A stretch of 34,149 nt of DNA, taken from the NCBI GenBank assembly GCA_021825585.1, contig JAKAGT010000036.1:1-34149 (forward strand), read 5' to 3'. The notes under the pieces were generated by a model. That model was not told the origin of the DNA, did no database searches, and saw nothing but the letters and a program-made list of their open reading frames with translations. This document shows, in pieces, positions 23,625 through 31,473 of the stretch (positions are counted from its first letter, which is position 1; every line of letters starts with the position of its first letter). The position numbers and the translations under genes are program-made. Origin of the DNA: Bacteroidota bacterium (lineage in GTDB: Bacteria; Bacteroidota; Ignavibacteria; Kryptoniales; JAKASW01).

Positions 23625-24401
23625 TCAGCCGAATCTGCCGGTGATATAGTCTTCCGTTTGCTTCTTTTGCGGCCTTGTGAACATACTGCGGGTGTTGTTG
23701 AATTCGATGAGTTCGCCCAGGTAGAAGAACGCTGTGAAATCGCTCACTCGCGCCGCCTGCTGCATGTTGTGGGTCACGATGACTATCGTATAAGTGTCCT
23801 TCAGCTGAAAGATCAGCTCTTCGATCTTTGCGGTGGAGATGGGATCCAGAGCGCTTGCAGGTTCATCCATCAGGATTACTTCCGGATTAACTGCCAGTGT
23901 TCTGGCAATGCAAAGCCTCTGCTGCTGTCCCCCCGAAAGACTTGCGCCCGATTTGCGAAGGGAATCCTTCACCTCATCCCAGAGGGCCGCCTGTACCAGC
24001 GTCCGCTCGACAACTTCGTCGAGTTCCTTCCTGGAATGCCTTCCGGTCAGCTTCAGTCCGGCGACCACGTTCTCATAGATAGTCATCGTCGGAAAAGGAT
24101 TCGGCTTCTGGAACACCATGCCGATCTTCCTTCTGACGAGGACCGGATCGATTCCGGGAGAATAGATGTCGGTCCCGTCGACAATCACTTTACCCTTGAT
24201 CGATGCATTACGCGCAAGCTCATGCATGCGGTTCAGGGTCCGGAGAAATGTTGTCTTGCCGCATCCAGACGGCCCGATTAAAGCTGTGACTTTCTTCTTC
24301 TGCATCGACACGCTTATTCCCTTGAGGACTTCGATGTTCCCGAAGAACGCCTTCAGGTCCTGCGCGACGATGCCTGAATTAATATCGTTCGAATTACTCA
24401 T
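23625..24401 (-). CDS. pstB: Phosphate ABC transporter ATP-binding protein PstB
   Basis: This encodes 258 residues, the normal PstB length. It is the cytoplasmic ATPase that powers high-affinity phosphate uptake through PstA-PstC. Walker A is GPSGCGKT (43-50), the Q-loop is at about Q98 in VFQKPNPFP, the ABC signature LSGGQQQR is at 155-162, and Walker B is VILMDE (175-180) followed by PASALDP. The H-loop is in VTHNMQQA. The FQKPNPFP and [11 protein letters not shown] stretches are specific to PstB. The start codon overlaps the pstA stop by four bases, so the two are translationally coupled. Confidence 0.97.
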   Translation of the reverse strand: MSNSNDINSGIVAQDLKAFFGNIEVLKGISVSMQKKKVTALIGPSGCGKTTFLRTLNRMHELARNASIKGKVIVDGTDIYSPGIDPVLVRRKIGMVFQKPNPFPTMTIYENVVAGLKLTGRHSRKELDEVVERTLVQAALWDEVKDSLRKSGASLSGGQQQRLCIARTLAVNPEVILMDEPASALDPISTAKIEELIFQLKDTYTIVIVTHNMQQAARVSDFTAFFYLGELIEFNNTRSMFTRPQKKQTEDYITGRFG

Positions 24402-25255
24402 ACTGTCTGATCAAATCTCTGTCTGGAAAAAACTCTAACGGCAAAATTGACTATCAGGATAGCCAACACAAGAATGAGGGCCCCTGCCCACGCCTGTCTG
24501 TGCCAATCTCTGTATGGTGAAATTGCATAATTGAAGATCTGTACCGGCAGGGTGGAAATCGGCTGGGTGACGCTGTAGCTGAAAAATGCGTTATTGAAAC
24601 TCGTGAACAGAAGCGGAGCGGTCTCGCCTAAAACCCTCGCGCCGGCAAGAAGGATTCCTGTTATTATACCGCTCTTCGCGCTTCTGAGGACGACCGACAG
24701 CACGGTCCTCCAGTATGGTACACCGAGCGCCAGCGATGCCTCCCTGATGGACGTCGGCACTGTCTGAAGAATCTCATCAGTGGTACGGAGAATCGTAGGA
24801 ATCATCATCACCCCGAGGGCGAACCCGCCTGCCAGGACGGAAAAACTCTTCATCGGCAGAACTACTACCGTGTAGGCAAAAACGCCCATCACTATCGAGG
24901 GGGTCCCGTTAAGCACGTCCGCCACGAACCGAACAAGCGTCGAGAACTTATTGTGCGGAAATTCTCCGACAAACATCCCGCCGAGAAGTCCGATAGGTAT
25001 TCCCAGGAGCGAAGCTAAACCCACTACGTACACCGAACCGATGATTGCATTCCCCATCCCTCCACCGTGCTCGCCAACCGGCGCCGGCCTGTGAATGAAG
25101 AAGTTCAGATTGACCGAAGACGCCCCCTTGAAAAACAAATAACCGACGATGAGGATGAGCGGAAGCAAGACGATCAAGACACTCGATGAAAAAAGGATAG
25201 TAACAAAAGCATTGGAGGTCTTTCGCCGCCAGTAAGAGAAGCCTCCCCCTTTCAT
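24398..25255 (-). CDS. pstA: Phosphate ABC transporter permease PstA
   Basis: This encodes about 285 residues from the ATG at 25255, which has AGGA five bases upstream and starts 12 bases past the pstC stop. A GTG at 25300, overlapping pstC by 34 bases, would add 15 residues and is the alternative. Six membrane helices are visible, the first at about residues 18-40. The inner-membrane permease loop is present around [23 protein letters not shown] (in part), which contacts PstB, and the segment [12 protein letters not shown] is family-specific. It pairs with PstC to form the phosphate channel. The operon order is pstC-pstA-pstB. Confidence 0.95.
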   Translation of the reverse strand: MKGGGFSYWRRKTSNAFVTILFSSSVLIVLLPLILIVGYLFFKGASSVNLNFFIHRPAPVGEHGGGMGNAIIGSVYVVGLASLLGIPIGLLGGMFVGEFPHNKFSTLVRFVADVLNGTPSIVMGVFAYTVVVLPMKSFSVLAGGFALGVMMIPTILRTTDEILQTVPTSIREASLALGVPYWRTVLSVVLRSAKSGIITGILLAGARVLGETAPLLFTSFNNAFFSYSVTQPISTLPVQIFNYAISPYRDWHRQAWAGALILVLAILIVNFAVRVFSRQRFDQTV

Positions 25256-25266
25256 TATTGTCCTGC

Positions 25267-26235
25267 TTACTTCATTCGTGTCGTTCGCCAAATCAACCAC
25301 CTTGCTACTGCATTTACGACAAGTGTAACCAACAATAATATGAACGCAATCGCGATAAGTGCCGACAGATAATTTGCACTAGCCGCCTCGGTAAACTCGT
25401 TGGCAATAACGGCAGACATTGTATATCCGGGATCGAAAAGAGATTTGCTTATCTGAGGCGTGTTTCCTATCACCATGGTAACCGCCATCGTCTCGCCGAG
25501 GGCTCTCGCTAATGCGAGCACGATCGATCCGAAAATTCCGCTCTTCGCGTATGGGAGGGCAATTTTTTTCAGGGTCTCCCACCTCGTCGCGCCGAGTGCG
25601 TACATCCCCTCCGTCAAGGGGACCGGAACCGTGCTCAAGATTTCAGTGGAGACAGATATTATGAACGGAACGATCATTATTGCCAGAATTATGGACGCAG
25701 TCAGGAACCCTATCCCCAAAGGGTATCCCGTAAAAAACGGGAGAAACCCAAAACGGTCCATAAGGAAGGGTTCGACTGTGTTTGCCATTAAAGGAGATAA
25801 TACGAAGATTCCCCAGAGGCCGTAAATCACGCTTGGGATACCGGCCAGAAGTTCGACGAGCGGCTGGAGGCCGCGTTTCAGCCATTTTGGAGCCAGTTCC
25901 GCAAGGAAGACCGCTGTTCCCACTCCGAGCGGCGTCGCTATCAACAGCGAAAGGAATGAAGTGAGAAGGGTTCCGTAAATGAAAGGCAACGCCCCAAAGA
26001 CCCCGGTAACGGGATCCCACGTGCTCCCCTTGATGAACCTCCAAATTCCGCCTGACGCGAAAGCAAGTTGTGAGGACTCATACAGCTGGATTCCCAGCCA
26101 AACAAGGATCACAATTACAAGAAACGCAAAGAACCCGATGACGGCCTTAAAAATGTTATCCGCCCGAATAAAGGTCTTCCGCTGAACATCTCTGCTCCGC
26201 TCGGATACAATTATGTCATCAATTTCAGCAGCCAC
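25267..26235 (-). CDS. pstC: Phosphate ABC transporter permease PstC
   Basis: This encodes 322 residues with six or so membrane helices, the first at about 32-52. Family features include a FIYGTLLTS stretch, the AELAP motif near 135, GIPSVIYGLWG near 153, and the permease loop GATRWETLKKIALPYAKSGI near 235 that docks on the ATPase. The start is a GTG at 26235 without an obvious ribosome binding site. It is the first gene of the pst operon here. No pstS is present beside it: the prophage begins within 75 bases upstream. If pstS once preceded pstC, it is now on the far side of the prophage. Confidence 0.95.
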   Translation of the reverse strand: MAAEIDDIIVSERSRDVQRKTFIRADNIFKAVIGFFAFLVIVILVWLGIQLYESSQLAFASGGIWRFIKGSTWDPVTGVFGALPFIYGTLLTSFLSLLIATPLGVGTAVFLAELAPKWLKRGLQPLVELLAGIPSVIYGLWGIFVLSPLMANTVEPFLMDRFGFLPFFTGYPLGIGFLTASIILAIMIVPFIISVSTEILSTVPVPLTEGMYALGATRWETLKKIALPYAKSGIFGSIVLALARALGETMAVTMVIGNTPQISKSLFDPGYTMSAVIANEFTEAASANYLSALIAIAFILLLVTLVVNAVARWLIWRTTRMK

Positions 26236-26267
26236 TGAAACAAAGTACCCAGGGGTATTTACTTGTA

Positions 26268-26295
26268 GATTAAGTTAATGTTAACAGATTGTTAT
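26268..26295 (-). promoter_or_regulatory. Pho-box-like operator upstream of pstC
   Basis: Three hexamers on the minus strand are spaced exactly 11 bases apart: ATAACA (26295-26290), TTAACA (26284-26279) and TTAATC (26273-26268). The TTAACA-N5-TTAACA arrangement is that of PhoP/PhoB-type binding sites. It ends 33 bases before the pstC start, a fitting place for phosphate-starvation control. Confidence 0.6.
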
Positions 26296-26306
26296 GGAAT
26301 TAACAG

Positions 26307-27449
26307 CTACGAGCCTGTCTTGCGGCCCAAATCCGCGTTTTTGACGTGTTTACCGTTCTGCACTACTACCCTTAACAACCCCTTGCTACCCTCTACAACC
26401 GAGCCTGTCAGTAAATTGTCAGTACGGTTGTCAGTATTACCCTCCAACAATCTGTCAGTAAACCCCTCCACGGACGTGCGGGCCTTTTCCGCGTCGGCCC
26501 GGACGTAATACCTTTCCGTAATTCTAACGGACGCATGACCGAGCAACTTCGCCAGCGTGAACGGTGTTACCGTCTCTGCCATAACGCTTGCGAATGTGGT
26601 ACGCAAGTTGTGGAGGTGGTAATCTGGCACGCCAACAGATCGCACAATGTCTTTGAAGTGATTCGTTAGGCTTTCGCGTCCGTACTTGAACACGTTCACG
26701 CGCCCAGGGGCATGAGCGCGGACAGCCTCAAGCACCGGGATAAGTTTTTCCGGTAGCAGCACGACACGCTGCTTGTCACCTTTCGTGCCGTAGTGTAGTG
26801 TTGCGGTACGGTCGTCAAGATTGACATCGTCCCATCGAAGCGACACAGCTTCGAGCCGTCTGCATCCGGTGAACAGTAGAAACAGGTACACAGCCCGGTA
26901 CTCTAAGTTCTCAGCGTCCAGGGCGACGAGAAACTTGTCGAGAGCTTCGCGTTCGAGCGGCGTCGGGATTCGTACCGGCACCTTGACATTCTTTACCTCG
27001 CGCCAGACCGATTGCTCAATATAACCCCATCGGGCCGCCAGTTTGAACGCCACCTTATATGCTGCAAGATACACCGCCGCCGTCGCGGGTTGACGGGTAG
27101 CCTGTAGGTGGGCGATATGCCGGTCGGCGTCCTCCACGGTAATCCGTCTCAGGTCGCTAACGCGCTCCACGTCTACCGTCTCAGCGAGAGCATCGAACGC
27201 ATACCCGTAGGTGCGTACCGTGCCCGGCGTTAAGGTATCCTTAAAGTGCTGCATGACAACCTCCCTGAACTCCGACCACGAAATGGCCTTGATAGCCGGG
27301 AGATCATTCCCCCGGCTATCAATCGTCCTCTGGCGCAACCTGGCGGTTCGCTCGTCCTTAGTTTGGAGCGATTTTACCCGTCGAGTCTTGCCGCTGCCGG
27401 TCGAATAGAACCATATCGAACTTTTCTTGTCTCGGAAAATCGAACTCAT
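26307..27449 (-). CDS. Phage tyrosine integrase
   Basis: This encodes 380 residues from the ATG at 27449, which has GGAGGA seven bases upstream. The N-terminus (MSSIFRDKKSSIWFY) is of the type that binds arm sites; a core-binding domain follows at about 55-150. Catalytic residues are R197 (TGCRRLE), K223 (YGTKGDK), H280-R283 (HNLR), H305 (LLGHAS) and Y314 (ERYYV). The protein is longer than Xer proteins, with a C-terminal extension (about 325-380) of low-complexity sequence rich in TDNL-like repeats. It would insert the phage next to pstC. Its start overlaps the end of the ImmA-like gene by 92 bases in another frame. It is unrelated in layout to the integron-associated recombinase. Confidence 0.93.
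   Translation of the reverse strand: MSSIFRDKKSSIWFYSTGSGKTRRVKSLQTKDERTARLRQRTIDSRGNDLPAIKAISWSEFREVVMQHFKDTLTPGTVRTYGYAFDALAETVDVERVSDLRRITVEDADRHIAHLQATRQPATAAVYLAAYKVAFKLAARWGYIEQSVWREVKNVKVPVRIPTPLEREALDKFLVALDAENLEYRAVYLFLLFTGCRRLEAVSLRWDDVNLDDRTATLHYGTKGDKQRVVLLPEKLIPVLEAVRAHAPGRVNVFKYGRESLTNHFKDIVRSVGVPDYHLHNLRTTFASVMAETVTPFTLAKLLGHASVRITERYYVRADAEKARTSVEGFTDRLLEGNTDNRTDNLLTGSVVEGSKGLLRVVVQNGKHVKNADLGRKTGS
26406..26460 (+). repeat. Four phased TGTCAGTA repeats (candidate integrase arm sites)
   Basis: TGTCAGTA occurs at 26406-26413, 26417-26424, 26429-26436 and 26453-26460, all on the plus strand, with steps of 11, 12 and 24 bases. They lie in the 3' end of the integrase gene, 100-150 bases from the inferred attachment core, where arm-type integrase sites would be expected. 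Confidence 0.55.
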
Positions 27450-27840
27450 TGAGCAGTCCTCCATGTAAGTGTATGAGACGTTCGAGAAACCCGATCAGCC
27501 GCCGTAACTCCACGCCCTCCGGAACCTCACGACCTCGGAGAGTAAACCATGTGGCGGCGAACAGGTTAGCGTAGGTGTCCTCGTCGTCGGTGTCGAGGAA
27601 CCGCCACGCCTCAGTATAGGCGTAGTGATGAAATAACTCGTGCCACAACGTCCATTGTCGTTCGCGGGACAACAGTGTGTTATTGACTAAAATGACGCCG
27701 TGTGTAGGTAGGTACGCGCCGTGGAGGGGACGCTTGAAGTCCCTCGTACCCACAATATGCAATCCCTCCTGTTGCGCAAACTCTTCCGGAGTGTAGCCGG
27801 TGTCGCGTAGCCGCGCATACAAATAAAACGGACGGTACAT
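27358..27840 (-). CDS. ImmA/IrrE-family metallopeptidase
   Basis: This encodes 160 residues from the ATG at 27840, with AAAGG eight bases upstream; the frame extends to 27888 without a better site. The zinc-peptidase motif HELFHH is at 67-72, and further acidic residues (FLDTDDEDTYANLFAA, about 81-96) supply the third ligand, as in ImmA/IrrE. In ICEBs1 and related elements such a protease cleaves the repressor encoded beside it, triggering induction. The HTH repressor gene lies immediately upstream on the same strand, so the two probably form such a pair. The gene's 3' end overlaps the integrase start by 92 bases. Confidence 0.88.
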   Translation of the reverse strand: MYRPFYLYARLRDTGYTPEEFAQQEGLHIVGTRDFKRPLHGAYLPTHGVILVNNTLLSRERQWTLWHELFHHYAYTEAWRFLDTDDEDTYANLFAATWFTLRGREVPEGVELRRLIGFLERLIHLHGGLLNEFDFPRQEKFDMVLFDRQRQDSTGKIAPN

Positions 27841-27892
27841 CGTGCTTAACCTTTCTTGGTAAGTGTACTCAGGGGAATGGGCTATCAACCTA

Positions 27893-28339
27893 TTAAACTT
27901 GCTCCTGCATCTTTTGTAGTATCGCCTTCACCATTTGTAGGTATGGGAGTCTGTCGTGATCCCTCTGTGTACGGGCGTTTTCGATGTGGAACTTAACCGC
28001 GTCCTCCACGATTACTAGGTCGTCAATGCCGTCGCGCAGAGCATCCTCGCGTGCCCGCCGTGCGATGTCTGCCGCACGGGAGGCGGCGTCTATAGGCTCG
28101 TCACCTTTACGGACGCCCGTTAGTATATAATGAGTGTCCGCGCCTAGCTTATCCAACTTGTCGCGCATCACTCCAATCGGGCGCCGGGTGCCCTTAATGT
28201 ACCCCGTCAGGTTGGCGGGGCTTAGATCGAGCATACGGGCAAACTTCGTCTGCCACCCGCGACCCGCACCGCATAGAGCCTGCCCGAACTCCGCGATTCT
28301 CGCCCCCACATCGGCGTAAGGAAATGAGTCTTGTGTCAT
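27893..28339 (-). CDS. Phage repressor with N-terminal HTH
   Basis: This encodes 148 residues from an ATG at 28339 with GGAG ten bases upstream. Residues about 28-55 (WQTKFARMLDLSPANLTGYIKG in part) form an XRE/CI-type helix-turn-helix with the AxxLdlSpxnLtgYikG pattern of phage repressors that lack a peptidase domain. The C-terminal half (about 85-148) is helical and charged and probably mediates oligomerisation. It is divergent from the early operon and lies next to repeated operator-like sequences. Together with the adjacent ImmA-type protease it is the likely lysogeny switch. No RecA-dependent autocleavage (S24) domain is visible, which agrees with control by the protease. Confidence 0.85.
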   Translation of the reverse strand: MTQDSFPYADVGARIAEFGQALCGAGRGWQTKFARMLDLSPANLTGYIKGTRRPIGVMRDKLDKLGADTHYILTGVRKGDEPIDAASRAADIARRAREDALRDGIDDLVIVEDAVKFHIENARTQRDHDRLPYLQMVKAILQKMQEQV

Positions 28340-28356
28340 CTGTCAATTTCTCCAAG

Positions 28357-28399
28357 CTTTGTTTAACTTTGTGCTAAAACTCTATTGACTTTGTTCTAC
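28357..28399 (+). promoter_or_regulatory. Repeated operator-like sites in the divergent control region
   Basis: CTTTGTTTAA (28357), CTTTGTGCTAA (28367) and CTTTGTTCTAC (28389) are direct repeats at steps of 10 and 22 bases. The third overlaps the -35 box of the rightward promoter. They are the likely binding sites of the adjacent repressor. Confidence 0.6.
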
Positions 28400-28413
28400 G
28401 GGTGTGTTAAATT
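28385..28413 (+). promoter_or_regulatory. Rightward early promoter
   Basis: TTGACT (28385-28390) and TAAATT (28408-28413) are separated by exactly 17 bases, close to the sigma70 consensus. The first gene starts 22 bases downstream. The -35 box overlaps an operator-like repeat, so repression by the lysogeny repressor is expected. Confidence 0.65.
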
Positions 28414-28434
28414 ACACAGTCATTTAAATACAAC

Positions 28435-28683
28435 ATGAAACAATCACTCACATATAATAAGACGATGCGCAACCAAAGTCAAGCGAAATCACACAACGTT
28501 ATAAGTTTTCCTCTGCTCCTTTCACGCACCGTTGCGGAATTGGCCCTTGTTGTAGGTGCCCTCGTCTTAATCGGGGATTGTTTGGTTTGGGTGCGAGCGA
28601 CCGACTACACTGCCGCAACCCAAGCCGGTGCTGTTGCCATCACCTATGTAATTAACGCGGCCTACATTAACGAAAGAGTATAA
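28435..28683 (+). CDS. Small phage membrane protein, unknown
   Basis: This encodes 82 residues and is the first gene behind the early promoter. A hydrophobic segment spans about residues 32-53 (SRTVAELALVVGALVLIGD in part), with a weaker second one at 60-75. An internal ATG at residue 11 (MRNQSQAK) is an alternative start; neither has a strong ribosome binding site. The stop overlaps the next start (TAATG). No family is recognised. Confidence 0.5.
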   Translation: MKQSLTYNKTMRNQSQAKSHNVISFPLLLSRTVAELALVVGALVLIGDCLVWVRATDYTAATQAGAVAITYVINAAYINERV

Positions 28684-28886
28684 TGCCACACCACCCCGAA
28701 TGCCCGCATTGCGGGTATGAACTGCAACAGGACGACACGGTCTATGTCGAACAAGACCACTGCTACGTATGCGGCACATGCGCTCAAATGTACTACTGGC
28801 AATGCGGGGTCTGCGATTCCCTGAACCACGACACCTACAACGAATGCGAGGTATGCCATGAACCACGATACAGCACCGGCGACTGA
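28683..28886 (+). CDS. Small zinc-ribbon-like phage protein
   Basis: This encodes 67 residues with four cysteine pairs: CPHC (8-11), CYVCGTC (27-33), CGVC (41-44) and CEVC (55-58). The spacing fits two zinc ribbons or a double knuckle. GAAAGAG precedes the ATG, which overlaps the previous stop. Such proteins often bind nucleic acid or protein partners, but no specific role can be assigned. The first knuckle with CPHCGYEL is like DNA-replication or transcription-related zinc ribbons. The end overlaps the following gene by 29 bases. Confidence 0.65.
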   Translation: MPHHPECPHCGYELQQDDTVYVEQDHCYVCGTCAQMYYWQCGVCDSLNHDTYNECEVCHEPRYSTGD

Positions 28887-29067
28887 CCCCATCGTGACGG
28901 TGCGGCAACTGGCCGAACACCTGCAAACGTGCGAGGAAACCATTCGTCGTTACGCGCGGGCCGGGCTACTGACACCGGTGTTACGTGTCGGTCAACGGTA
29001 CAGGTTTCGCCGGGACGAAGCGACGAGAGAGTTCCATGCTCACATTATGAAGGGCTGGACGCCGTGA
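28858..29067 (+). CDS. Excisionase/MerR-like HTH protein
   Basis: This encodes 69 residues from an ATG with GAGG six bases upstream. Residues 13-55 (VTVRQLAEHLQTCEETIRRYARAGLL in part, then RYRFRRDE) match the winged helix-turn-helix of the excisionase/HTH_17 family. Located in the early operon of a prophage with an integrase, it could be an excisionase or a regulator of early genes. It is divergent from the integrase, so its expression would be tied to induction. It overlaps the zinc-ribbon gene by 29 bases. Confidence 0.78.
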   Translation: MNHDTAPATDPIVTVRQLAEHLQTCEETIRRYARAGLLTPVLRVGQRYRFRRDEATREFHAHIMKGWTP

Positions 29068-29110
29068 CCGTTTTAACTGAGTGCACTTTCCCAAACCAAC
29101 AGAGGACGCC

Positions 29111-29746
29111 ATGCAAGACAAACAACTTGTGCGAATTGTAAAGGTAAGCCCGACCTCAGGCTACTACAACGCCCGCGACTTTTTCGAGGGTAAGGCTGTA
29201 CGCGTGACGGAGGTACACGGCGACGGTGTTACCGGCCTTGAGTTCGTAAAGCCAGGGGATGATCGGGAGGCGAGACGCCGTTTCGGGACCTCCCCGCGAA
29301 TTCTATACTGCACCACTGAATCCATCAACGCCTTTGGCGACGCCAAAGTTGGCGACCGCGTGTTTTCCATGCTTGGCGGCGACGCGAGGCCCGACGGCAC
29401 TAACGGAACGGTGTGTCGCGTCGATCTTGACGTACTGCCGGTCGGCGTGCATTACGACAATGACCGTAGGAACGCGAAACACGCGACGGACTTCTTCACG
29501 CTCGCCGGTTGTTTCGGCCCCTCGACCCCGCACCCGGTTCTCTTCTGGAAGAAGCCGGAGATTGTCGCGCCGCCTCAACCACCCCGGACGACTAAGAAGT
29601 CTGTACATCTCTACGCTAACGTGTACGCGGACGGCACGCTTGGAGTCGGGTACGCCTCCCGCGAAGAGGCAGATGCGGCTGGTCAAAGGGTACGCGGCCC
29701 TTTTAGCACCGTGGAGATTAACGCCGACATCGAGGTGCCTGCGTGA
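29111..29746 (+). CDS. Hypothetical phage protein (211 aa)
   Basis: This encodes 211 residues from the ATG at 29111 with AGAGGA upstream; a longer frame starts at 29081 without a better site. The product is soluble, mixed alpha/beta, with an early segment KVSPTSGYYNARDFFEGKA, Gly/Asp-rich loops, a proline-rich linker near 157-167 (APPQPPRTTKK) and a C-terminal domain of about 45 residues starting VHLYANVYADG. The C-terminal part may bind a small ligand or protein, but I recognise no family. It ends four bases into the next gene (GTGA overlap). Confidence 0.65.
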   Translation: MQDKQLVRIVKVSPTSGYYNARDFFEGKAVRVTEVHGDGVTGLEFVKPGDDREARRRFGTSPRILYCTTESINAFGDAKVGDRVFSMLGGDARPDGTNGTVCRVDLDVLPVGVHYDNDRRNAKHATDFFTLAGCFGPSTPHPVLFWKKPEIVAPPQPPRTTKKSVHLYANVYADGTLGVGYASREEADAAGQRVRGPFSTVEINADIEVPA

Positions 29747-30051
29747 CGCGCAAGAAACCCAAGAAAACCAAGGAAGTCCGCGAGGCGCTATCCTGCACTT
29801 GCCCGGCTGAGGAAATGCAGTCTTTTGGCCACAACGTCTACGGACAGGAGATGTTTTTGTGCAAGAGACACGCGCATTGGCGTCTCGTCGGAGAAAAACT
29901 CACTCGTGCCGAGTATGCTCGACAGGTAGCGGCGAAGCGCGAGGAACTCGCAAACCATTTAACAGAAGAGGACACCATTGGAAGAGACACCGCAACAGTT
30001 ACCCCCGACGCCGATACTACAGACGACGCCGGAACTCAAACAACTAACTAA
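29743..30051 (+). CDS. Hypothetical phage protein (102 aa)
   Basis: This encodes 102 residues from a GTG that overlaps the previous stop. The N-terminus is very basic (RKKPKKTKE). Cysteines and histidines in SCTCP, FLCKRHAHW suggest a single small zinc site (about residues 18-45). The C-terminal third is acidic and Thr-rich (ATVTPDADTTDDAGTQ) and overlaps the next gene's start by 74 bases in another frame, so that tail may be a by-product of the overlap. Function unknown. Confidence 0.6.
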   Translation: MTRKKPKKTKEVREALSCTCPAEEMQSFGHNVYGQEMFLCKRHAHWRLVGEKLTRAEYARQVAAKREELANHLTEEDTIGRDTATVTPDADTTDDAGTQTTN

Positions 30052-30709
30052 GGCGCTTGCGTCGGCTCAGGCTGAATACAGGCCGCTCGTGAGAAACAAG
30101 ACGAATCCGCACTTCCAAAGTGACTACGCGGATTTGCAAGCAGGTATCAACGCGACGCGAGAGGCGTTGCGAAAACACGAACTGGCCGTCGTACAACTCC
30201 CCGCTGTGATGCCGGGTGTAAACGGTGGCGCTCGTGTTGAGGTTACAACAATACTCGCGCATAGCTCAGGCCAGATGATCGTCAACACCCTAGCGATCCC
30301 TCTAATCAAAGCGGACGCACAGGGCGTTGGCAGCGCCATTACATACGGACGCAGATACAGCTACGAGTCGATTACCGGCCTCGCACCTGTTGATGGCGAC
30401 GACGACGGCAACAGCGCAAGCGAGAAGGAACAAGGTAAACCGGTCGCGCAGGGACAGAAGAAGCCGGAGGCGGCAAAGCAAACCGCAACTGCCAAGACGC
30501 CCGACGAGAAAACAAAAGCTTTCCTTGATGCCATGACGGGCTTCAAAACATTCCTCGGAGACGCTAAGTACGAACAGGTGCTCAAGAATCAGAAATTCGA
30601 GAATGCCGAAAACATCACTACGAGCACCGACCGGAATAAGGTCTACAAGGCTATGTCGTTAGCGGTGGACGTACAGAATGCAGCCAAGAAAGCGACGGGT
30701 GCGGCATGA
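29978..30709 (+). CDS. erf: ERF-family single-strand annealing protein
   Basis: This encodes 243 residues from a TTG at 29978 with AGAGGA five bases upstream. The ERF superfamily core spans about 18-145: LTKALASAQAEYRPLVRN, NPHFQSDYADLQAGI, ATREALRKHELAVVQ, then a segment like VTTILAHSSGQMIVN, and the family-specific AQGVGSAITYGRRYS near 112-126, ending with DDDGNSA. Members anneal complementary single strands in phage recombination and genome circularisation. The Lys/Ala/Gln-rich linker (150-175) leads to a small helical C-terminal domain. It is coupled to the Gp157-like gene by a four-base overlap. Confidence 0.92.
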   Translation: MEETPQQLPPTPILQTTPELKQLTKALASAQAEYRPLVRNKTNPHFQSDYADLQAGINATREALRKHELAVVQLPAVMPGVNGGARVEVTTILAHSSGQMIVNTLAIPLIKADAQGVGSAITYGRRYSYESITGLAPVDGDDDGNSASEKEQGKPVAQGQKKPEAAKQTATAKTPDEKTKAFLDAMTGFKTFLGDAKYEQVLKNQKFENAENITTSTDRNKVYKAMSLAVDVQNAAKKATGAA

Positions 30710-31230
30710 GTGCGCCCCTATACCAGATTCACGCGGACATAGCCCGACTGATTGATGAATACAACTCTGCCGAATCCGACGAGGACTTGCAGCGCATCGA
30801 GACGGAGCTTAACAGTCTCAACATGAACCTCGAAGAGAAGGTTGTGAATATCGGGTACGTGATCCTCAACCTGCAAGCCGACAACAGGGAGCTTGACGGC
30901 CAGATCGCAAAGTTCGCAGTCGAGGTTGACCGACTTAAAACGACGAAGGCCGTGCGGGACAATCGTATCAAGCGGCTCAAAGACGACTTGCTTGCCGCGA
31001 TGGAAACGGCGCGACTGCCGAAGGTTAAGACCGCCGACATTAGCGTCACCGTAGCGAAGAACGGTCAGCCATCAGTCAACGTAACCGACGCCTCGAAGGT
31101 GCCGGACAAATACAAGATCATCCAAGACCCGCTTGTCGATAAAAAGGCGATAGCGAGGGACTGGCAGGAAACCCACGAAGCCCCGGATGGGGCGGAGGTA
31201 ACGCAGGGTAAACACTTACTCATTAGATAG
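30706..31230 (+). CDS. Siphovirus Gp157-family protein
   Basis: This encodes 174 residues starting at an ATGA overlap with the ERF gene. The product is mainly helical with a strong coiled coil (about 20-100, containing LEEKVVNIGYVILNL, then ADNRELDGQIAKFAVEVDRL in part). A beta-rich C-terminus has the KVKTADISVTVAKNGQPSV and VPDKYKI motifs typical of the siphovirus Gp157 family, often found beside ERF or RecT recombinases. Its exact role is not established; resistance to superinfection or a role in recombination has been suggested for relatives. Its position supports a recombination or replication function. Confidence 0.85.
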   Translation: MSAPLYQIHADIARLIDEYNSAESDEDLQRIETELNSLNMNLEEKVVNIGYVILNLQADNRELDGQIAKFAVEVDRLKTTKAVRDNRIKRLKDDLLAAMETARLPKVKTADISVTVAKNGQPSVNVTDASKVPDKYKIIQDPLVDKKAIARDWQETHEAPDGAEVTQGKHLLIR

Positions 31231-31239
31231 GAAGGTGAC

Positions 31240-31464
31240 ATGGACGACAGCAAGGTCAAGCTAACCGGACTATGGAAAAACACATCCAAGAACGGTAAGG
31301 AATACTACAAAGGTTCGCTCACGTACTCGTCGGATATTCTAATCTATCTAAACGAGAACAAGCGGAACGAGAAAGACCCCGACGCCACGCTTTATATCGT
31401 CACAAAGAAGCCAAAGGCTGACGGCGCGACGGCACCGAGCGCCGCAGAAGATGCTCCCTTCTAA
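31240..31464 (+). CDS. Small protein with SSB-like acidic C-terminal tail
   Basis: This encodes 74 residues from an ATG with GGAAGG upstream. The first 55 residues are beta-rich: VKLTGLWKNTSKNGKEYY, GSLTYSSDILIYLN and DATLYIVTKKPK. This layout is like small OB-fold-type or DUF736-like proteins. The last residues, AAEDAPF, resemble the acidic tail ending in PF by which single-strand DNA-binding proteins recruit partners. Between the Gp157-like gene and the helicase, such a role would fit, but it is inferred. The protein is much shorter than a normal SSB. Confidence 0.65.
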   Translation: MDDSKVKLTGLWKNTSKNGKEYYKGSLTYSSDILIYLNENKRNEKDPDATLYIVTKKPKADGATAPSAAEDAPF

Positions 31465-31473
31465 ATAGGGCTG

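Noticed and set aside
23559-24281. 240-codon plus-strand frame opposite pstB
   Set aside because: pstB has every ABC motif on the other strand; this is a shadow frame.
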